A DNA stretch of 64,000 nt from Microbacter sp. GSS18 (GCA_029319145.1 CP119753.1:1302001-1366000), one strand, 5' to 3'; shown: positions 53,178 through 61,512, counted from the stretch's first letter. Program-made: numbers and translations. Notes: a model not told the origin generated them from the letters alone.

Positions 53178-54797
53178 TTACTCAGTCTGGAAGACGAGGT
53201 CTTCGAGGCGAGTAACGTTCTTCGTCGGATCGAAGATACCGTCCTCCCCCTTGACGCCGCAGCTGATCGTGGGGAGAGTCGGAGGCCAAGACATGGGCTT
53301 GCAGCTGAACGTGCCACCGTTCAGGTGAAGGCCGTCACTGCCCATGTATAGCTGCCCATACATCGTGAGGGACATAGTGCTGTTCACTCCGCACGGGCTA
53401 TATACGAGCGTGCGCACGTTGTTCACGCCACTCGCCGTGAACTTGTCGAGCTGGGAGGACGAGCATGACGGCGGCCTAACGTCAGCACCGTCCGGGTCGA
53501 GATGAGCGATGACCAACTGAGGACCGTCGTCGACGGTCATACCGGTCGGGAGGCTGATCGTCCCACTGAGCTCAAGATCCATCTTCTCGCCCGGCGGAAC
53601 GAGGATAAGCACGTCCCGAGCGAGCGTGACGTTCCCCGGTGCAACCTTGATCCCACTACCGCCAGCGGGGCAGCCGGTCATGTCGACGACTGCACGGGTG
53701 CCCGCCGCACTCATCACCGCCTGTAGCTCGGAGGCTGTGCACACGGTGCCGGCCGGCACCGCGTCGACCGGATCCGCCACCGATGACCATGACGTCCCCG
53801 CGTTGAGTTCGATCCAATTCGTCGCCTCGTACACTTGCTCGAGGGTCGGGAGGATCTCGGGAGGCGCCGCGCCTGTCACCTCAGGAACAGAGGAACCGTC
53901 AACCCGTGTCCAGTCCGCAGGTACATGATTCGCGAGCGCAGGCTGTGTGGTGATGAATGAGCCGTCAACTACTCCATCAGCGTTTTTTGTGTCGATGCTC
54001 CCCGCCGCGTGAACGTCTCCGCCGATGTTTACGCCGTTCACGCCGAAGAATATGCTCCCTTCGACCGAAATGACGTCCTCGCCCACGGTGAACAGCTTGT
54101 TCTTGATGTCAATCGTGTCCCGGATGTAGACGCTACCCGTCACCGTGCAGTCGTCGGTGATCGTCAAGCCGCCCCGCAGGACCCAGAGGTCGCCATTGAT
54201 GGCACCCGTCTCGCCGTTATTGCATTCGTAGTCACCCTCGCGAATGACGAGGTCGCCCGAATAGGTCGACTTGGTCGCCGTGAACTCACCCTCGAAGAAG
54301 GCGACCGTGCCGGACGGCGTAGTTGCAGGACCGTGATACCACCTGTAGACCGAATCGATGGTGACAGGGGCGTCGTCTGGCCCCTGACCCGTCGACCGGA
54401 TAACGACCCACTGTGTGGCCCCATTGACCGGGCAAGCGTCGGCCAGACCATCCCACGATGTCGGCTGCGTGGGATCCCCAGAGGTGCGGATGCTGTAGTT
54501 GTATCGCGGCGATGCACCCGATGCAGACGCAGCCGTAAGGCCTGGGCAGGTGAAGGACGCGTCTGACGCAATGCCCGCGCGGAGAGACGCGACAGCGACG
54601 TCTCGTCCCGACTCCGCGGCGATGAAGGCTTGAGTCCGGTCCTTGTTCGATGCATTCGCCTGAATCGTGAACAGAACGCTCGCCGCGATGATACTCGTGA
54701 TCACAAAGCCCACGAACATGATCACAATCACCGTCACGAGCGCGACTCCACCCTCATCACGCGGCAACCTTCGGCGGAGCTTGTCGATCACCAGCAT
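53178..54797 (-). CDS. Large PilX-like minor pilin with beta-helix domain
   Basis: 539 residues, far longer than ordinary minor pilins. The N-terminal membrane helix (about 18-45, GVALVTVIVIMFVGFVITSI) and the AESGRD motif near 62 are PilX/PulK-like; the cleavage site lacks a clear Glu5. Residues about 175-290 show short repeats of the kind SGDLVIREG, INGDLWVLRG, TGSVYIRD, EGSIFFGV, GGDVHAAG, which predict a right-handed beta-helix similar to polymer-forming (bactofilin-like) domains. Eight or more Cys in the mature part suggest disulfides. It overlaps the pilW-like gene by 10 nt. Probable tip or adhesive subunit (inferred). Confidence 0.8.
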   Translation of the reverse strand: MLVIDKLRRRLPRDEGGVALVTVIVIMFVGFVITSIIAASVLFTIQANASNKDRTQAFIAAESGRDVAVASLRAGIASDASFTCPGLTAASASGASPRYNYSIRTSGDPTQPTSWDGLADACPVNGATQWVVIRSTGQGPDDAPVTIDSVYRWYHGPATTPSGTVAFFEGEFTATKSTYSGDLVIREGDYECNNGETGAINGDLWVLRGGLTITDDCTVTGSVYIRDTIDIKNKLFTVGEDVISVEGSIFFGVNGVNIGGDVHAAGSIDTKNADGVVDGSFITTQPALANHVPADWTRVDGSSVPEVTGAAPPEILPTLEQVYEATNWIELNAGTSWSSVADPVDAVPAGTVCTASELQAVMSAAGTRAVVDMTGCPAGGSGIKVAPGNVTLARDVLILVPPGEKMDLELSGTISLPTGMTVDDGPQLVIAHLDPDGADVRPPSCSSSQLDKFTASGVNNVRTLVYSPCGVNSTMSLTMYGQLYMGSDGLHLNGGTFSCKPMSWPPTLPTISCGVKGEDGIFDPTKNVTRLEDLVFQTE

Positions 54798-55318
54798 GAA
54801 TCCGGGTTCCCCTCCTGGACAGATCTCGGCCCGACCTCGCCGCTGAAGCGAACCGGAGCGGAGTCAGTCTCGATCTCGAATGCGTAGCTGACGGTCCCCG
54901 GCGCGGAGTCGTCGAAGAACGGCATCGTCCCCTGCGGCCTGATGCCATCCTGCCAGTCGGGCCACGTCGACAGTGTCGCGTTCAGCGCAGTTGCCGATGT
55001 CGTGAAATGTGCTGCGCCATCAGCGATCAAGCGAAAGCCTTGACACTTTAGTGAGCCCTCAAGCGATGTGCTTACTCGAAGCACCGTTCCTCCATCCGAT
55101 ACCTGATAGAACAACGCGTTCCGAACTGCGCGCTCGATGGCAGAACTGACGACCTGACCTCGATTGGTGGCCTGGGTGACGCTCGTAACGTCTTCTTGCG
55201 TCCTCCAGGAGTTGACAAGGATCGTGGCCATCGCGGCGACCACGATTCCCGCAACGACCACTGCAACGATGAGCTCGATGAGCCCGAGGCCGCGTTCGTT
55301 CGCCTTGTCGTTCTTCAT
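54788..55318 (-). CDS. PilW-like minor prepilin
   Basis: 176 residues. Class III signal: cytoplasmic leader MKNDKANERG, then LGLIELIVAVVVAGIVVAAM, with predicted cleavage after Gly10 and Glu at +5. The ectodomain (about 45-176) has two Cys (one in SLKCQGF and one near the C-terminus, DSCW). Minor pilins of this kind form the initiating tip complex with PilV and PilX. The start overlaps the pilV-like stop (ATGA) and the end overlaps the large minor pilin. No defined ligand. The family call rests on the N-terminal motif and order. Confidence 0.86.
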   Translation of the reverse strand: MKNDKANERGLGLIELIVAVVVAGIVVAAMATILVNSWRTQEDVTSVTQATNRGQVVSSAIERAVRNALFYQVSDGGTVLRVSTSLEGSLKCQGFRLIADGAAHFTTSATALNATLSTWPDWQDGIRPQGTMPFFDDSAPGTVSYAFEIETDSAPVRFSGEVGPRSVQEGNPDSCW

Positions 55319-55683
55319 GGGATGTAGATGAGTGCCGACGTAGACGCAAGAACGTGGCCACCGCCGGTCACCTCAATGGACAGAGTTGCAGTGCTGCCAG
55401 ACGTACACCCGGACAACGATCCGGAACTGACGAGCGTGTTTCCCGCTCCATCGGTCTCCGTCCGCCCGATCACGCCTGGGATCGTGGTGCAGTTCTGCAA
55501 TTCACGTGCTTCTTCGACGAGGGAGTTTAGGAACCTCGTGGCGGTTGCAGTCGAGGACTGCTGGGATGACAACACAATTCCCTGCCAAAGGGCCGGGAGG
55601 ATAGCAACCGCGATCACACCCAGCAGGAGCATCGCGATGACGACCTCAACCAGCCCAAGACCGTCATCTTGCTCGCGAGACAA
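55315..55683 (-). CDS. PilV-like minor prepilin
   Basis: 122 residues from TTG 55683, which has GGAGGAG about 7 nt upstream and gives a short leader (SREQDDG) before the cleavage site. ATG 55743 would add 20 residues that read into the terminator hairpin. Class III signal after the leader: LGLVEVVIAMLLLGVIAVAIL with Glu5. The ectodomain contains two Cys (ELQNCTT and LSGCTSG) that may form a disulfide. Follows pilA after the hairpin at 55717-55751, so its level is expected to be below that of PilA. Confidence 0.85.
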   Translation of the reverse strand: MSREQDDGLGLVEVVIAMLLLGVIAVAILPALWQGIVLSSQQSSTATATRFLNSLVEEARELQNCTTIPGVIGRTETDGAGNTLVSSGSLSGCTSGSTATLSIEVTGGGHVLASTSALIYIP

Positions 55684-55716
55684 CTCGGCTCTCCTCCCTA
55701 CACTTGGCGTCAAATC

Positions 55717-55751
55717 GGGGGCCGTTGACGCACTGAGCGCCAACGGCCCCC
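55717..55751 (-). terminator. Strong hairpin between pilA and the minor pilin genes
   Basis: 11-bp perfect stem GGGGGCCGTTG (55717-55727) with CAACGGCCCCC (55741-55751) and a 13-nt loop, 9 nt after the pilA stop. On the minus strand it is followed by GATTTG, a weak T-rich stretch. It probably works as a partial terminator or mRNA stabiliser, giving more PilA than minor pilins. Confidence 0.8.
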
Positions 55752-55760
55752 GTCTGTCGA

Positions 55761-56180
55761 CTATGGGCAGACGCCAGCAGCGGTGACACCCGGTCCCGCC
55801 GCAGCGACGACAGTAGCGTCGTCATCGAGCGCAGCACTCACACAAACCGTGTCAATAAGGCTCGCATCGGTGTTGGTGGTAGCGATCGTGATCTCATCGC
55901 TCTGGTTGTTGGCCGTGGCGATCGCGTTCGCGACGGTGCTGGTCGCGTCGTTGTCGGCGATAGCCGCCGCAACTGCTGCGGCGCCGTTCGCGGCCGCAGC
56001 GTCGACCGCGTTCTGCTGCGCCTGAGCCTGAATCGCGCCGAACACCGGAATCGCGATCGCGACCAGGATGCCGAGGATGACGACGACGACGATGAGCTCG
56101 ATGAGCGAGAAGCCGGCCTCGCCGTCCTCCTCACGGCGGGCCTTCTCCGCCTCGAGGTAGTTCTTGATGAATGCACGCAT
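55761..56180 (-). CDS. pilA: Major type IV pilin PilA
   Basis: 139 residues. A 23-residue charged leader ends EAG, then FSLIELIVVVVILGILVAIAIPVFG, the textbook class III signal and alpha-1N helix with Glu5 and the Pro kink near +22. The globular domain is small and Ala/Asn/Asp/Thr-rich with many Ala repeats (QNAVDAAAANGAAAVAAAIA). A C-terminal Cys pair (VCVSAAL and GVCP) encloses a D-region loop. It is the first gene of the minus-strand pil operon. GGGGAG lies about 10 nt upstream, and the hairpin after its stop fits a highly expressed subunit. Confidence 0.93.
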   Translation of the reverse strand: MRAFIKNYLEAEKARREEDGEAGFSLIELIVVVVILGILVAIAIPVFGAIQAQAQQNAVDAAAANGAAAVAAAIADNDATSTVANAIATANNQSDEITIATTNTDASLIDTVCVSAALDDDATVVAAAGPGVTAAGVCP

Positions 56181-56255
56181 GTGCGGAGTACTCCCCTACT
56201 AGATGGATGTGTCGGCTCTGACCCCCGCAGGTCTGGGTGAGTCCTCATGACCCGA

Positions 56256-56280
56256 GTTCCCATAATCCCCAGCGTTCCCA
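56256..56280. repeat. 18-bp-spaced direct repeat upstream of pilA
   Basis: GTTCCCA occurs at 56256-56262 and 56274-56280 (TGGGAAC on the pilA strand), 76-100 nt upstream of the pilA start. It may be an activator site; no -10 consensus is clear nearby. The remainder of 56181-56475 shows no other feature. Confidence 0.4.
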
Positions 56281-56475
56281 GAGCAGGATCCGGCTCGCAC
56301 GGGTACGTGCCATCTCCCCACAGACGATCCTTGACGCCGCTTGTTACCGAGTCAACGCTGGTGGCTTTCGCTCCGGTAAAGACTTCCTCAAGAAACCCCT
56401 GCCGGCGATCCTAGGGCATCACGAGTCGCGGCGAAGTCTCGTTCACACAATTGAAACGAACGGTCCCAACGGCAC

Positions 56476-56775
56476 TCAGCCGTCGATCACGTCAATCCTC
56501 ACTGTGGCGTTCGAACCCGCTTCGAGCCCCTCGGCGTCCCGCACAGCCTTCTTCAAGGGCAACACGTAGGACCCCGAGGTCTTGTCCGGGAAGATGGACG
56601 TCGCCCATGCCGAGCCGCCGATCATCGCTCGAACCTTCACCGATCCGAATCCCCGCTGCGGGCGCGGAATCTCGCGGATGTCCTCACTCAGCTCGGGCGG
56701 GACCGAGATGAAGTACCACGACGCGTCGTCGCGGGCGTCCCAAAGAAACACCTCGGCGGTGAACTCGATGATCAT
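56476..56775 (-). CDS. DUF1905 domain protein
   Basis: 99 residues. The DUF1905 pattern is clear: IIEFTAEVFLWDARDDASWYFISVP near the start, then GFGSVKVRAMIGGSAWATSIFPDKTSGSYVLPLKKAVRDAEGL in the second half. It is a small beta-barrel-like domain of unknown function, often alone or fused to YdeI-like parts. ATG 56775 overlaps the DUF2510 gene's stop (ATGA), so they are one unit; an in-frame extension to 57042 is a shadow. It is co-directional with the pil operon but separated by 295 nt, so a role in piliation is not supported. Confidence 0.88.
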   Translation of the reverse strand: MIIEFTAEVFLWDARDDASWYFISVPPELSEDIREIPRPQRGFGSVKVRAMIGGSAWATSIFPDKTSGSYVLPLKKAVRDAEGLEAGSNATVRIDVIDG

Positions 56776-57728
56776 GACCCGAGCGTACGCTCGACCCAGT
56801 CCACCACTCCGGAAAAGAGAGCAGGCAGCTCGAATCCGATCACCAATGCGGCTGCGACAGTCCCGGCGCAGACGAGCGCAGCCAGCGCGAAGACGAGCGC
56901 GATGACGGGGGTTGCCCACTGAATCGAACGTCGCAGCGCAGACGCGATCCCTCCGATGGCGAGGGCCGTCGACAACAGAAGCAGGGCAACGACGAGGGCG
57001 CTGATCATCCCGGCCAAGGCCCGGTCTTCGACGCGGAGCCACCAGATCGCCACCGCGCCACCCACGACGGCGATGAGGGAAATGAGCAGAGAAGCGCGGG
57101 CCAGTCCGTTCCGCCGCGAAGGGACCACCGAGATCGGCAGCCGTTCACCCGGTGAAGGGCCGCTCGCCTGGCGCGGCTGATACATCACGACGGGCGGCGG
57201 AATGCGGTCGGTCGTATGAGCGTTTCGTGGCACGACGTTGTCGGGAATCGGCGCGGCGGTCGAGACGGTGGCGGATTCATCGAGCGAGGCGATGCCCGGA
57301 CCGGTGCCGTTGGGGTCTGAGGAAGACGCCACGTCATGCTGCGTCGAGGACGCAGGGCGGTTCCCGTTCGGCGATACGACCGACGTCTCAGCGGGTTGAT
57401 CCGCACTCGGATCGGCCCCGGACGGGTCGACCACCGTGCGCCAAGTCATGGCAGCGTCGGTTCGGGCCTCGGACGAGCCGACGGACGTTGCAGACGATGC
57501 ACCCGTTCCGGCGTCTCTCTCAGCCGCACGCCGCGCCGCCCGAGACGTTGGCTCGGAAGGCACGACACCGCCCTTCGGCTCGCCGTCCGGCGGTGGCGCG
57601 TCGGCATCGGGCACGCGGTAGTGGTCCGTCCAAGCGACGCCATTCCACCATCGAAGGCGCGAGCTGGTCTGCGACTCCGCGTACCACCCCGGTCCCGGAG
57701 ACGCGGACAGCGGACTATCAGGCATCAT
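56772..57728 (-). CDS. DUF2510 domain membrane protein
   Basis: 318 residues. The N-terminal DUF2510 domain (PGWYAESQTSSRLRWWNGVAWTDHYR, about residue 10-40) is a small Trp-rich module widespread in actinobacterial membrane proteins. A long Ser/Thr/Pro/Asp-rich, probably disordered region follows (about 45-195). Three or four hydrophobic helices lie at about 205-310 (LISLIAVVGGAVAIWWL, ISALVVALLLLSTALAIGG, VIALVFALAALVCAGTVAAALVIG). Function unknown. Start ATG 57728 or 57725, with a G-run upstream. It is coupled to the DUF1905 gene. Confidence 0.82.
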   Translation of the reverse strand: MMPDSPLSASPGPGWYAESQTSSRLRWWNGVAWTDHYRVPDADAPPPDGEPKGGVVPSEPTSRAARRAAERDAGTGASSATSVGSSEARTDAAMTWRTVVDPSGADPSADQPAETSVVSPNGNRPASSTQHDVASSSDPNGTGPGIASLDESATVSTAAPIPDNVVPRNAHTTDRIPPPVVMYQPRQASGPSPGERLPISVVPSRRNGLARASLLISLIAVVGGAVAIWWLRVEDRALAGMISALVVALLLLSTALAIGGIASALRRSIQWATPVIALVFALAALVCAGTVAAALVIGFELPALFSGVVDWVERTLGS

Positions 57729-57845
57729 CCCCCCAGCGACACATGGACCGATGGCCAGGCTAGCGTGATCAGCCAGCACGTTGTCTCAGGGTTTCTTCAT
57801 GTTCTCCGCGACATGATCTGCGGTTTCATGCAGGATCGACAGCGG

Positions 57846-58256
57846 TCATTGGTGCCGCTGCACCAGCCGATCGAGGCAGTCCGCCCATCCCTGCCGGTGG
57901 CTGTCGACCTCGTCGTCCGACAGCAGCCCGGCGTGCACGACCCGCACACGCGTCTCGCCGCCCTCGACCGCATCGAGCGACACCTCGACCTCGGTCACGT
58001 GGCCCTCCTCGCCCTCCCAGCTCCACTGCAGGCGCATCACGTGCGGAGCATCGAGCGACACGATCGTCGCCACGACCGCCATCGAGGCCGGCACCGAGCG
58101 AATCAGCCACGCGCCCGTCGGCTCGGGCATGATGTGGGCGGCGGCTTCGAGTGATGCCGGCCAGAACCACTCTTCGAGCGAGGCGGCGTTCGTCCAGTCG
58201 TGCCAGACGACGTCGAGCGGCGCGGCGACCTCGACTTCGTGCGTGAGCTCGAACAT
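57846..58256 (-). CDS. SRPBCC (AHSA1/START-like) domain protein
   Basis: 136 residues forming one SRPBCC helix-grip domain, which binds hydrophobic ligands in its cavity. N-terminus MFELTHEVEVAAPLDVVWHDWT and C-terminal VRVVHAGLLSDDEVDSHRQGWADCLDRL are typical of the AHSA1 group. Internal WFWPASLEAA and LQWSWEGEEGHVTEVEV match the family strand order. No signal peptide; cytosolic. The ligand is unknown. It is divergent from the alpha/beta hydrolase (155-nt gap). An in-frame extension to 58562 is a shadow of the hydrolase. Confidence 0.88.
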   Translation of the reverse strand: MFELTHEVEVAAPLDVVWHDWTNAASLEEWFWPASLEAAAHIMPEPTGAWLIRSVPASMAVVATIVSLDAPHVMRLQWSWEGEEGHVTEVEVSLDAVEGGETRVRVVHAGLLSDDEVDSHRQGWADCLDRLVQRHQ

Positions 58257-58398
58257 GGGCGCAACGGTACTCGCGCACGCCGACACGGGGTAGACGGCGG
58301 GCGCTTCGTCTCGCTCCCCTCGCTCAGCGACCGGTGGCGATTGCCGAGGAGACCGCAAGCGAGCGACCGCGCCCATAGCGGCATCCGCTCCACCGGCG

Positions 58399-58404
58399 TA
58401 GCGT
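58399..58404 (+). promoter_or_regulatory. Leaderless -10 box of the alpha/beta hydrolase gene
   Basis: TAGCGT ends 7 nt before ATG 58412; no SD. Confidence 0.45.
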
Positions 58405-58411
58405 CGAAGAC

Positions 58412-59200
58412 ATGGATGCGGTCGAGGTCGACGGCCTCCGGATCGCCTACCGCCGAGCGGGGGCGGGCGACCCGCTCCTCCTGATGCACGGCGGCTTCGA
58501 GGACTCGAGGCTGTGGATGGACGACATGGCGCGCCTCGCCGATTACGTCGACGTGATCGCATGGGATGCGCCCGGGTGCGGGGCCTCCGACGATGTCCCG
58601 GTGGGCTGGCGCGCTGCAGACTGGTCGCGCACGACGGCCGCGTTCATCGACGCGCTCGGGCTCGAGCATCCGGCGGTGGTGGGATTCTCGTGGGGCTCGG
58701 TGCTGGCGCTGCTGCTGGCACGCGATCACCCTGCATCCGTGGGAGGGCTCGTCCTGGTCGGCGCCTACGCGGGGTGGCGGGGATCCCTCGACGACGATGA
58801 GTACGAGCGCCGTGTGGAATCCGTGCAGTACACCCTGGATCACCCCGTCGAGGAGTGGGCCGACGACTTCCTCACCTCCGTCTACACCGCCGACACCCCG
58901 CCGAAGCGCCGCAACCTGGCCCGCGAACTGGTGAATTACTGGCGCAAGAGCACGACGACGGCCCTGCTGGACGTCATGACGCTCGACCTCAGCGACGCGC
59001 TCGCGTCGATCGAGACGCCGACCGCGGTCGTGCGCGGCGCCGAGGACGCGCGCAGCCCGCGCGACGCGTCGGTAGCGATCGTGGAGCGGATGCCGAACGC
59101 ACGGCTCGTCGAGCTCGCGGATGTCGGTCACGACGCCTCCGGCCCGGCGCTCGATTCCGTACTCATCGAGGCGGCGCACGCAGCCGCGGGCGGGCACTGA
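58412..59200 (+). CDS. Alpha/beta hydrolase
   Basis: 262 residues of the alpha/beta hydrolase fold. Oxyanion region LLLMHGGFEDSRLW near residue 22-35, nucleophile elbow GFSWGS with Ser near 92, Asp candidate in the RGAEDARSP loop near 208, and catalytic His in ADVGHDASG near 237. The N-terminus MDAVEVDGLRIAYRRAG is a typical two-strand start. Substrate unknown. No signal peptide. A leaderless -10 supports the ATG. It runs toward the DUF222-HNH gene, 124 nt apart. Confidence 0.88.
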   Translation: MDAVEVDGLRIAYRRAGAGDPLLLMHGGFEDSRLWMDDMARLADYVDVIAWDAPGCGASDDVPVGWRAADWSRTTAAFIDALGLEHPAVVGFSWGSVLALLLARDHPASVGGLVLVGAYAGWRGSLDDDEYERRVESVQYTLDHPVEEWADDFLTSVYTADTPPKRRNLARELVNYWRKSTTTALLDVMTLDLSDALASIETPTAVVRGAEDARSPRDASVAIVERMPNARLVELADVGHDASGPALDSVLIEAAHAAAGGH

Positions 59201-59311
59201 AAGCCCGAGACCCGGAAGCGGGGAGCGGGCAGTCCGCGTCGGGCGCGGAACCCAGACGACCGAACGCGGGAGCGAGTGAACCGCGGCCGGGGCGATGTCG
59301 GAACCCCTCCC

Positions 59312-59317
59312 TACCAT
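59312..59317 (+). promoter_or_regulatory. Leaderless -10 box of the DUF222-HNH gene
   Basis: TACCAT ends 7 nt before ATG 59325, and no SD is present. This favours ATG 59325 over the in-frame ATG at 59295. Confidence 0.45.
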
Positions 59318-59324
59318 CGAACAT

Positions 59325-60698
59325 ATGAACGATCCTCTGCACGCACTCGATCAGGCGTACGCGCGCCTGCGCGAGGCTTGGTCCGAAACGGATGCCGGCC
59401 GCGCGCCGGTGTCCGCACTCGGGGATCGTCTGATCGAGGTGAACAACGCGCTCGCCGATGTCCGCCGTGCGACGGACGGCGTGCAGTCGGCCGTGGCGGC
59501 CGAGATCGCGCGCGAGTCTCGACCCGAGCTCGGGCCCGAGGGGCTCGCGCGCAAGCAGGGCTTCCGCAACCCGACGACCCTCATCGCAACGACCCTGGGC
59601 ACGACGGCGGGCGAAGCCGTCCAGTTCGTGAGGGTCGGCGAGGCGACCGCGCCGCGCACGACGCTGACGGGCGAGACCGCGCCGGCGAAGCATCCGCACG
59701 TCGCCGAGGGGACGAACGGGGGCGTGCTCGGCACGCGTGCGGCGGCGATGATCGTCGCGATGCTCGATCGCGCGGCGCTGCGGGCCGACCCGGCCGATCT
59801 CGACGACGCCGAGCGGATCCTGGTCGCGCAGGCCGAGAACCTCTCGCTCGACCAGCTCTCGAAGCTCATCGCGCGCGCCGAGGCACATCTCGACCCCGAC
59901 GGCATCGAGCCGCGCGAGCGCGACACACGCGGCGAGCGCGCTCTGCGCATGTTCGAGCGTGACGGCATGGTCCACCTCACCGGGCAGTTCGACATCGCCG
60001 ACGGCGCCGTCGTCAAGACCGCGATCGAGACGCTCGTGACGGCCGACTTCCGCCGCGGCGAGCGGCGCCCGACCGTCCTCGAGCGGGGCCAGGCGACGCG
60101 GGACGAAGACCTGCGCTCGCTCCCCCAGCGCCAGGCCGACGCGCTGACGCAGCTCGCGCGGCACATGCTGGGATGCGAGCACAACGACCAGCCGATCGCC
60201 GGCGCCACGGTCGTCGTGCGCATGAACGTCGACGACCTCGAGAACGGCACCGGACACGCGCTCATCGACGGCATCGACACCCCCGTGAGCATCGCTACCG
60301 CTCGCCGGCTCGCCGCGGGCGGACGCGTGATCCCGTGCGTCCTCGACGGCAGCGGCGAGATCCTCGACTGGGGACGCGAGAAGCGCCTCTTCACCAAGGC
60401 CCAGCGGCTCGCCCTCGTCGAGCGCGATGGGGGCTGCGCCAAGTGCGGCGCTCCCCCGGGACTGACACGGGCCCACCACATCCGCTGGTGGAGTCGGGAT
60501 GCCGGCCCCACGGATCTGTCGAACGCCGTCCTGCTGTGCGAGTCGTGCCACCATCACATCCACGACAACGGGTGGGACATCCGCATCCTCGGCGGCCGAA
60601 TCGCCGGCTCGGTGTGGTTCATCCCGCCGCGCCACGTCGATCCCGACCGAAAACCGAGGCTCGGCGGCAGACGCCGCTTCGACTTCCTCGCGGCATAG
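59325..60698 (+). CDS. DUF222 and HNH endonuclease domain protein (13E12-type)
   Basis: 457 residues. N-terminal DUF222 region (about 10-290) precedes the C-terminal HNH nuclease domain (about 365-425). The HNH core has two zinc CXXC pairs (CAKCGAP and CESCHHH), the catalytic RAHHIRWWS, and the Asn in DLSNAVLLC, so all HNH residues appear intact. Proteins of this type occur in multiple copies in actinobacterial genomes and resemble mycobacterial 13E12-repeat proteins. Function is unproven; they are not transposases. Leaderless start. It converges with the response regulator (112-nt gap rich in GCG repeats). Confidence 0.9.
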   Translation: MNDPLHALDQAYARLREAWSETDAGRAPVSALGDRLIEVNNALADVRRATDGVQSAVAAEIARESRPELGPEGLARKQGFRNPTTLIATTLGTTAGEAVQFVRVGEATAPRTTLTGETAPAKHPHVAEGTNGGVLGTRAAAMIVAMLDRAALRADPADLDDAERILVAQAENLSLDQLSKLIARAEAHLDPDGIEPRERDTRGERALRMFERDGMVHLTGQFDIADGAVVKTAIETLVTADFRRGERRPTVLERGQATRDEDLRSLPQRQADALTQLARHMLGCEHNDQPIAGATVVVRMNVDDLENGTGHALIDGIDTPVSIATARRLAAGGRVIPCVLDGSGEILDWGREKRLFTKAQRLALVERDGGCAKCGAPPGLTRAHHIRWWSRDAGPTDLSNAVLLCESCHHHIHDNGWDIRILGGRIAGSVWFIPPRHVDPDRKPRLGGRRRFDFLAA

Positions 60699-60810
60699 AG
60701 GGGCGCGGTCTGGTGTGGCGCTCGGCGTGTCCGCCCGGTGCCGAGTTCCGGCATGGCCTGCCGCGTACGGCGTAGCGCGCGGCGTACGACGCAGCGAAGC
60801 GCGCGTCGGT

Positions 60811-61512
60811 CTACCCGGGCGCGCCCGGCCCGCCGAGCAGCTCGGCGCGCCCCTGCTCCTGCAGGTACGCCAGCACAGCCGCCACGCGACGGTGCACGTG
60901 CGGCTCATCGCCGAGTCCGAGCTTGGTGAACAGCGATCCGGCGTACTTCTCGATCGACGACTCCGACAGGTGAAGCTGCTCGGCGATGCCGGCGTTCGTC
61001 CTGCCCTGCGCCATCTGCTCGAGCACCTCGCGCTCCCGGTCGCTCAGCGCCGCCAAAGGCGACGATACCCTCCCCGCGCTGACGAGCGCCGACACGACGT
61101 CGGGGTCGATGCGCGATCCGCCGGCTGCCACAGCTTCCACGGCGCCGACGATCGCGCCGGGGTCGCCGATCCGCTCCTTCAGCAGGTACGCCATCCCGTC
61201 CGTGCCGTCGCGCAGCAGATCCATCGCGTATCCCGGGTCGTTGTACTGCGAGAGAACCACGATCCCGATCGACGGGTGCCTCTCGCGAATCCTCAACGCG
61301 GCATCGATCCCCTCGGTGCTGTGTCCCGGCGGCATGCGGATGTCGGTGACGACGGCGTCCGGCTGCTCGCGATCCACGACGAGCTCGAGCTCGTCCGCCG
61401 TGCCGACGGCCGCGATCACGTCGACACGGTCGTCGGTGGCGAGAGCCCGGCGCACGCCCTCGCGCACCAGGTAGTGGTCGTCGGCCACGACCACGCGCAG
61501 CTTCTCGATCAT
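60811..61512 (-). CDS. NarL/LuxR-family response regulator
   Basis: 233 residues. The receiver domain (1-about 125) has acidic D11/D12, phospho-acceptor D57 in VVTDIRMPP, and Lys in YLLKERIGD. The C-terminal LuxR helix-turn-helix (about 152-210) has LSDREREVLEQMAQGRTNAGIAEQL and the recognition helix SESSIEKYAGSLFTKLGL. It overlaps the histidine kinase by 4 nt (ATGA), so it is the cognate partner. It probably regulates the divergent gene at 63867 through the palindromes at 63645-63702 (inference). The last 20 residues are a short tail. Confidence 0.95.
   Translation of the reverse strand: MIEKLRVVVADDHYLVREGVRRALATDDRVDVIAAVGTADELELVVDREQPDAVVTDIRMPPGHSTEGIDAALRIRERHPSIGIVVLSQYNDPGYAMDLLRDGTDGMAYLLKERIGDPGAIVGAVEAVAAGGSRIDPDVVSALVSAGRVSSPLAALSDREREVLEQMAQGRTNAGIAEQLHLSESSIEKYAGSLFTKLGLGDEPHVHRRVAAVLAYLQEQGRAELLGGPGAPG

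Noticed and set aside
59325..60698. DUF222-HNH gene as a transposon or intron-encoded mobile element
   Set aside because: No terminal repeats, target-site duplications or intron structure around it; such genes are common dispersed actinobacterial paralogues.
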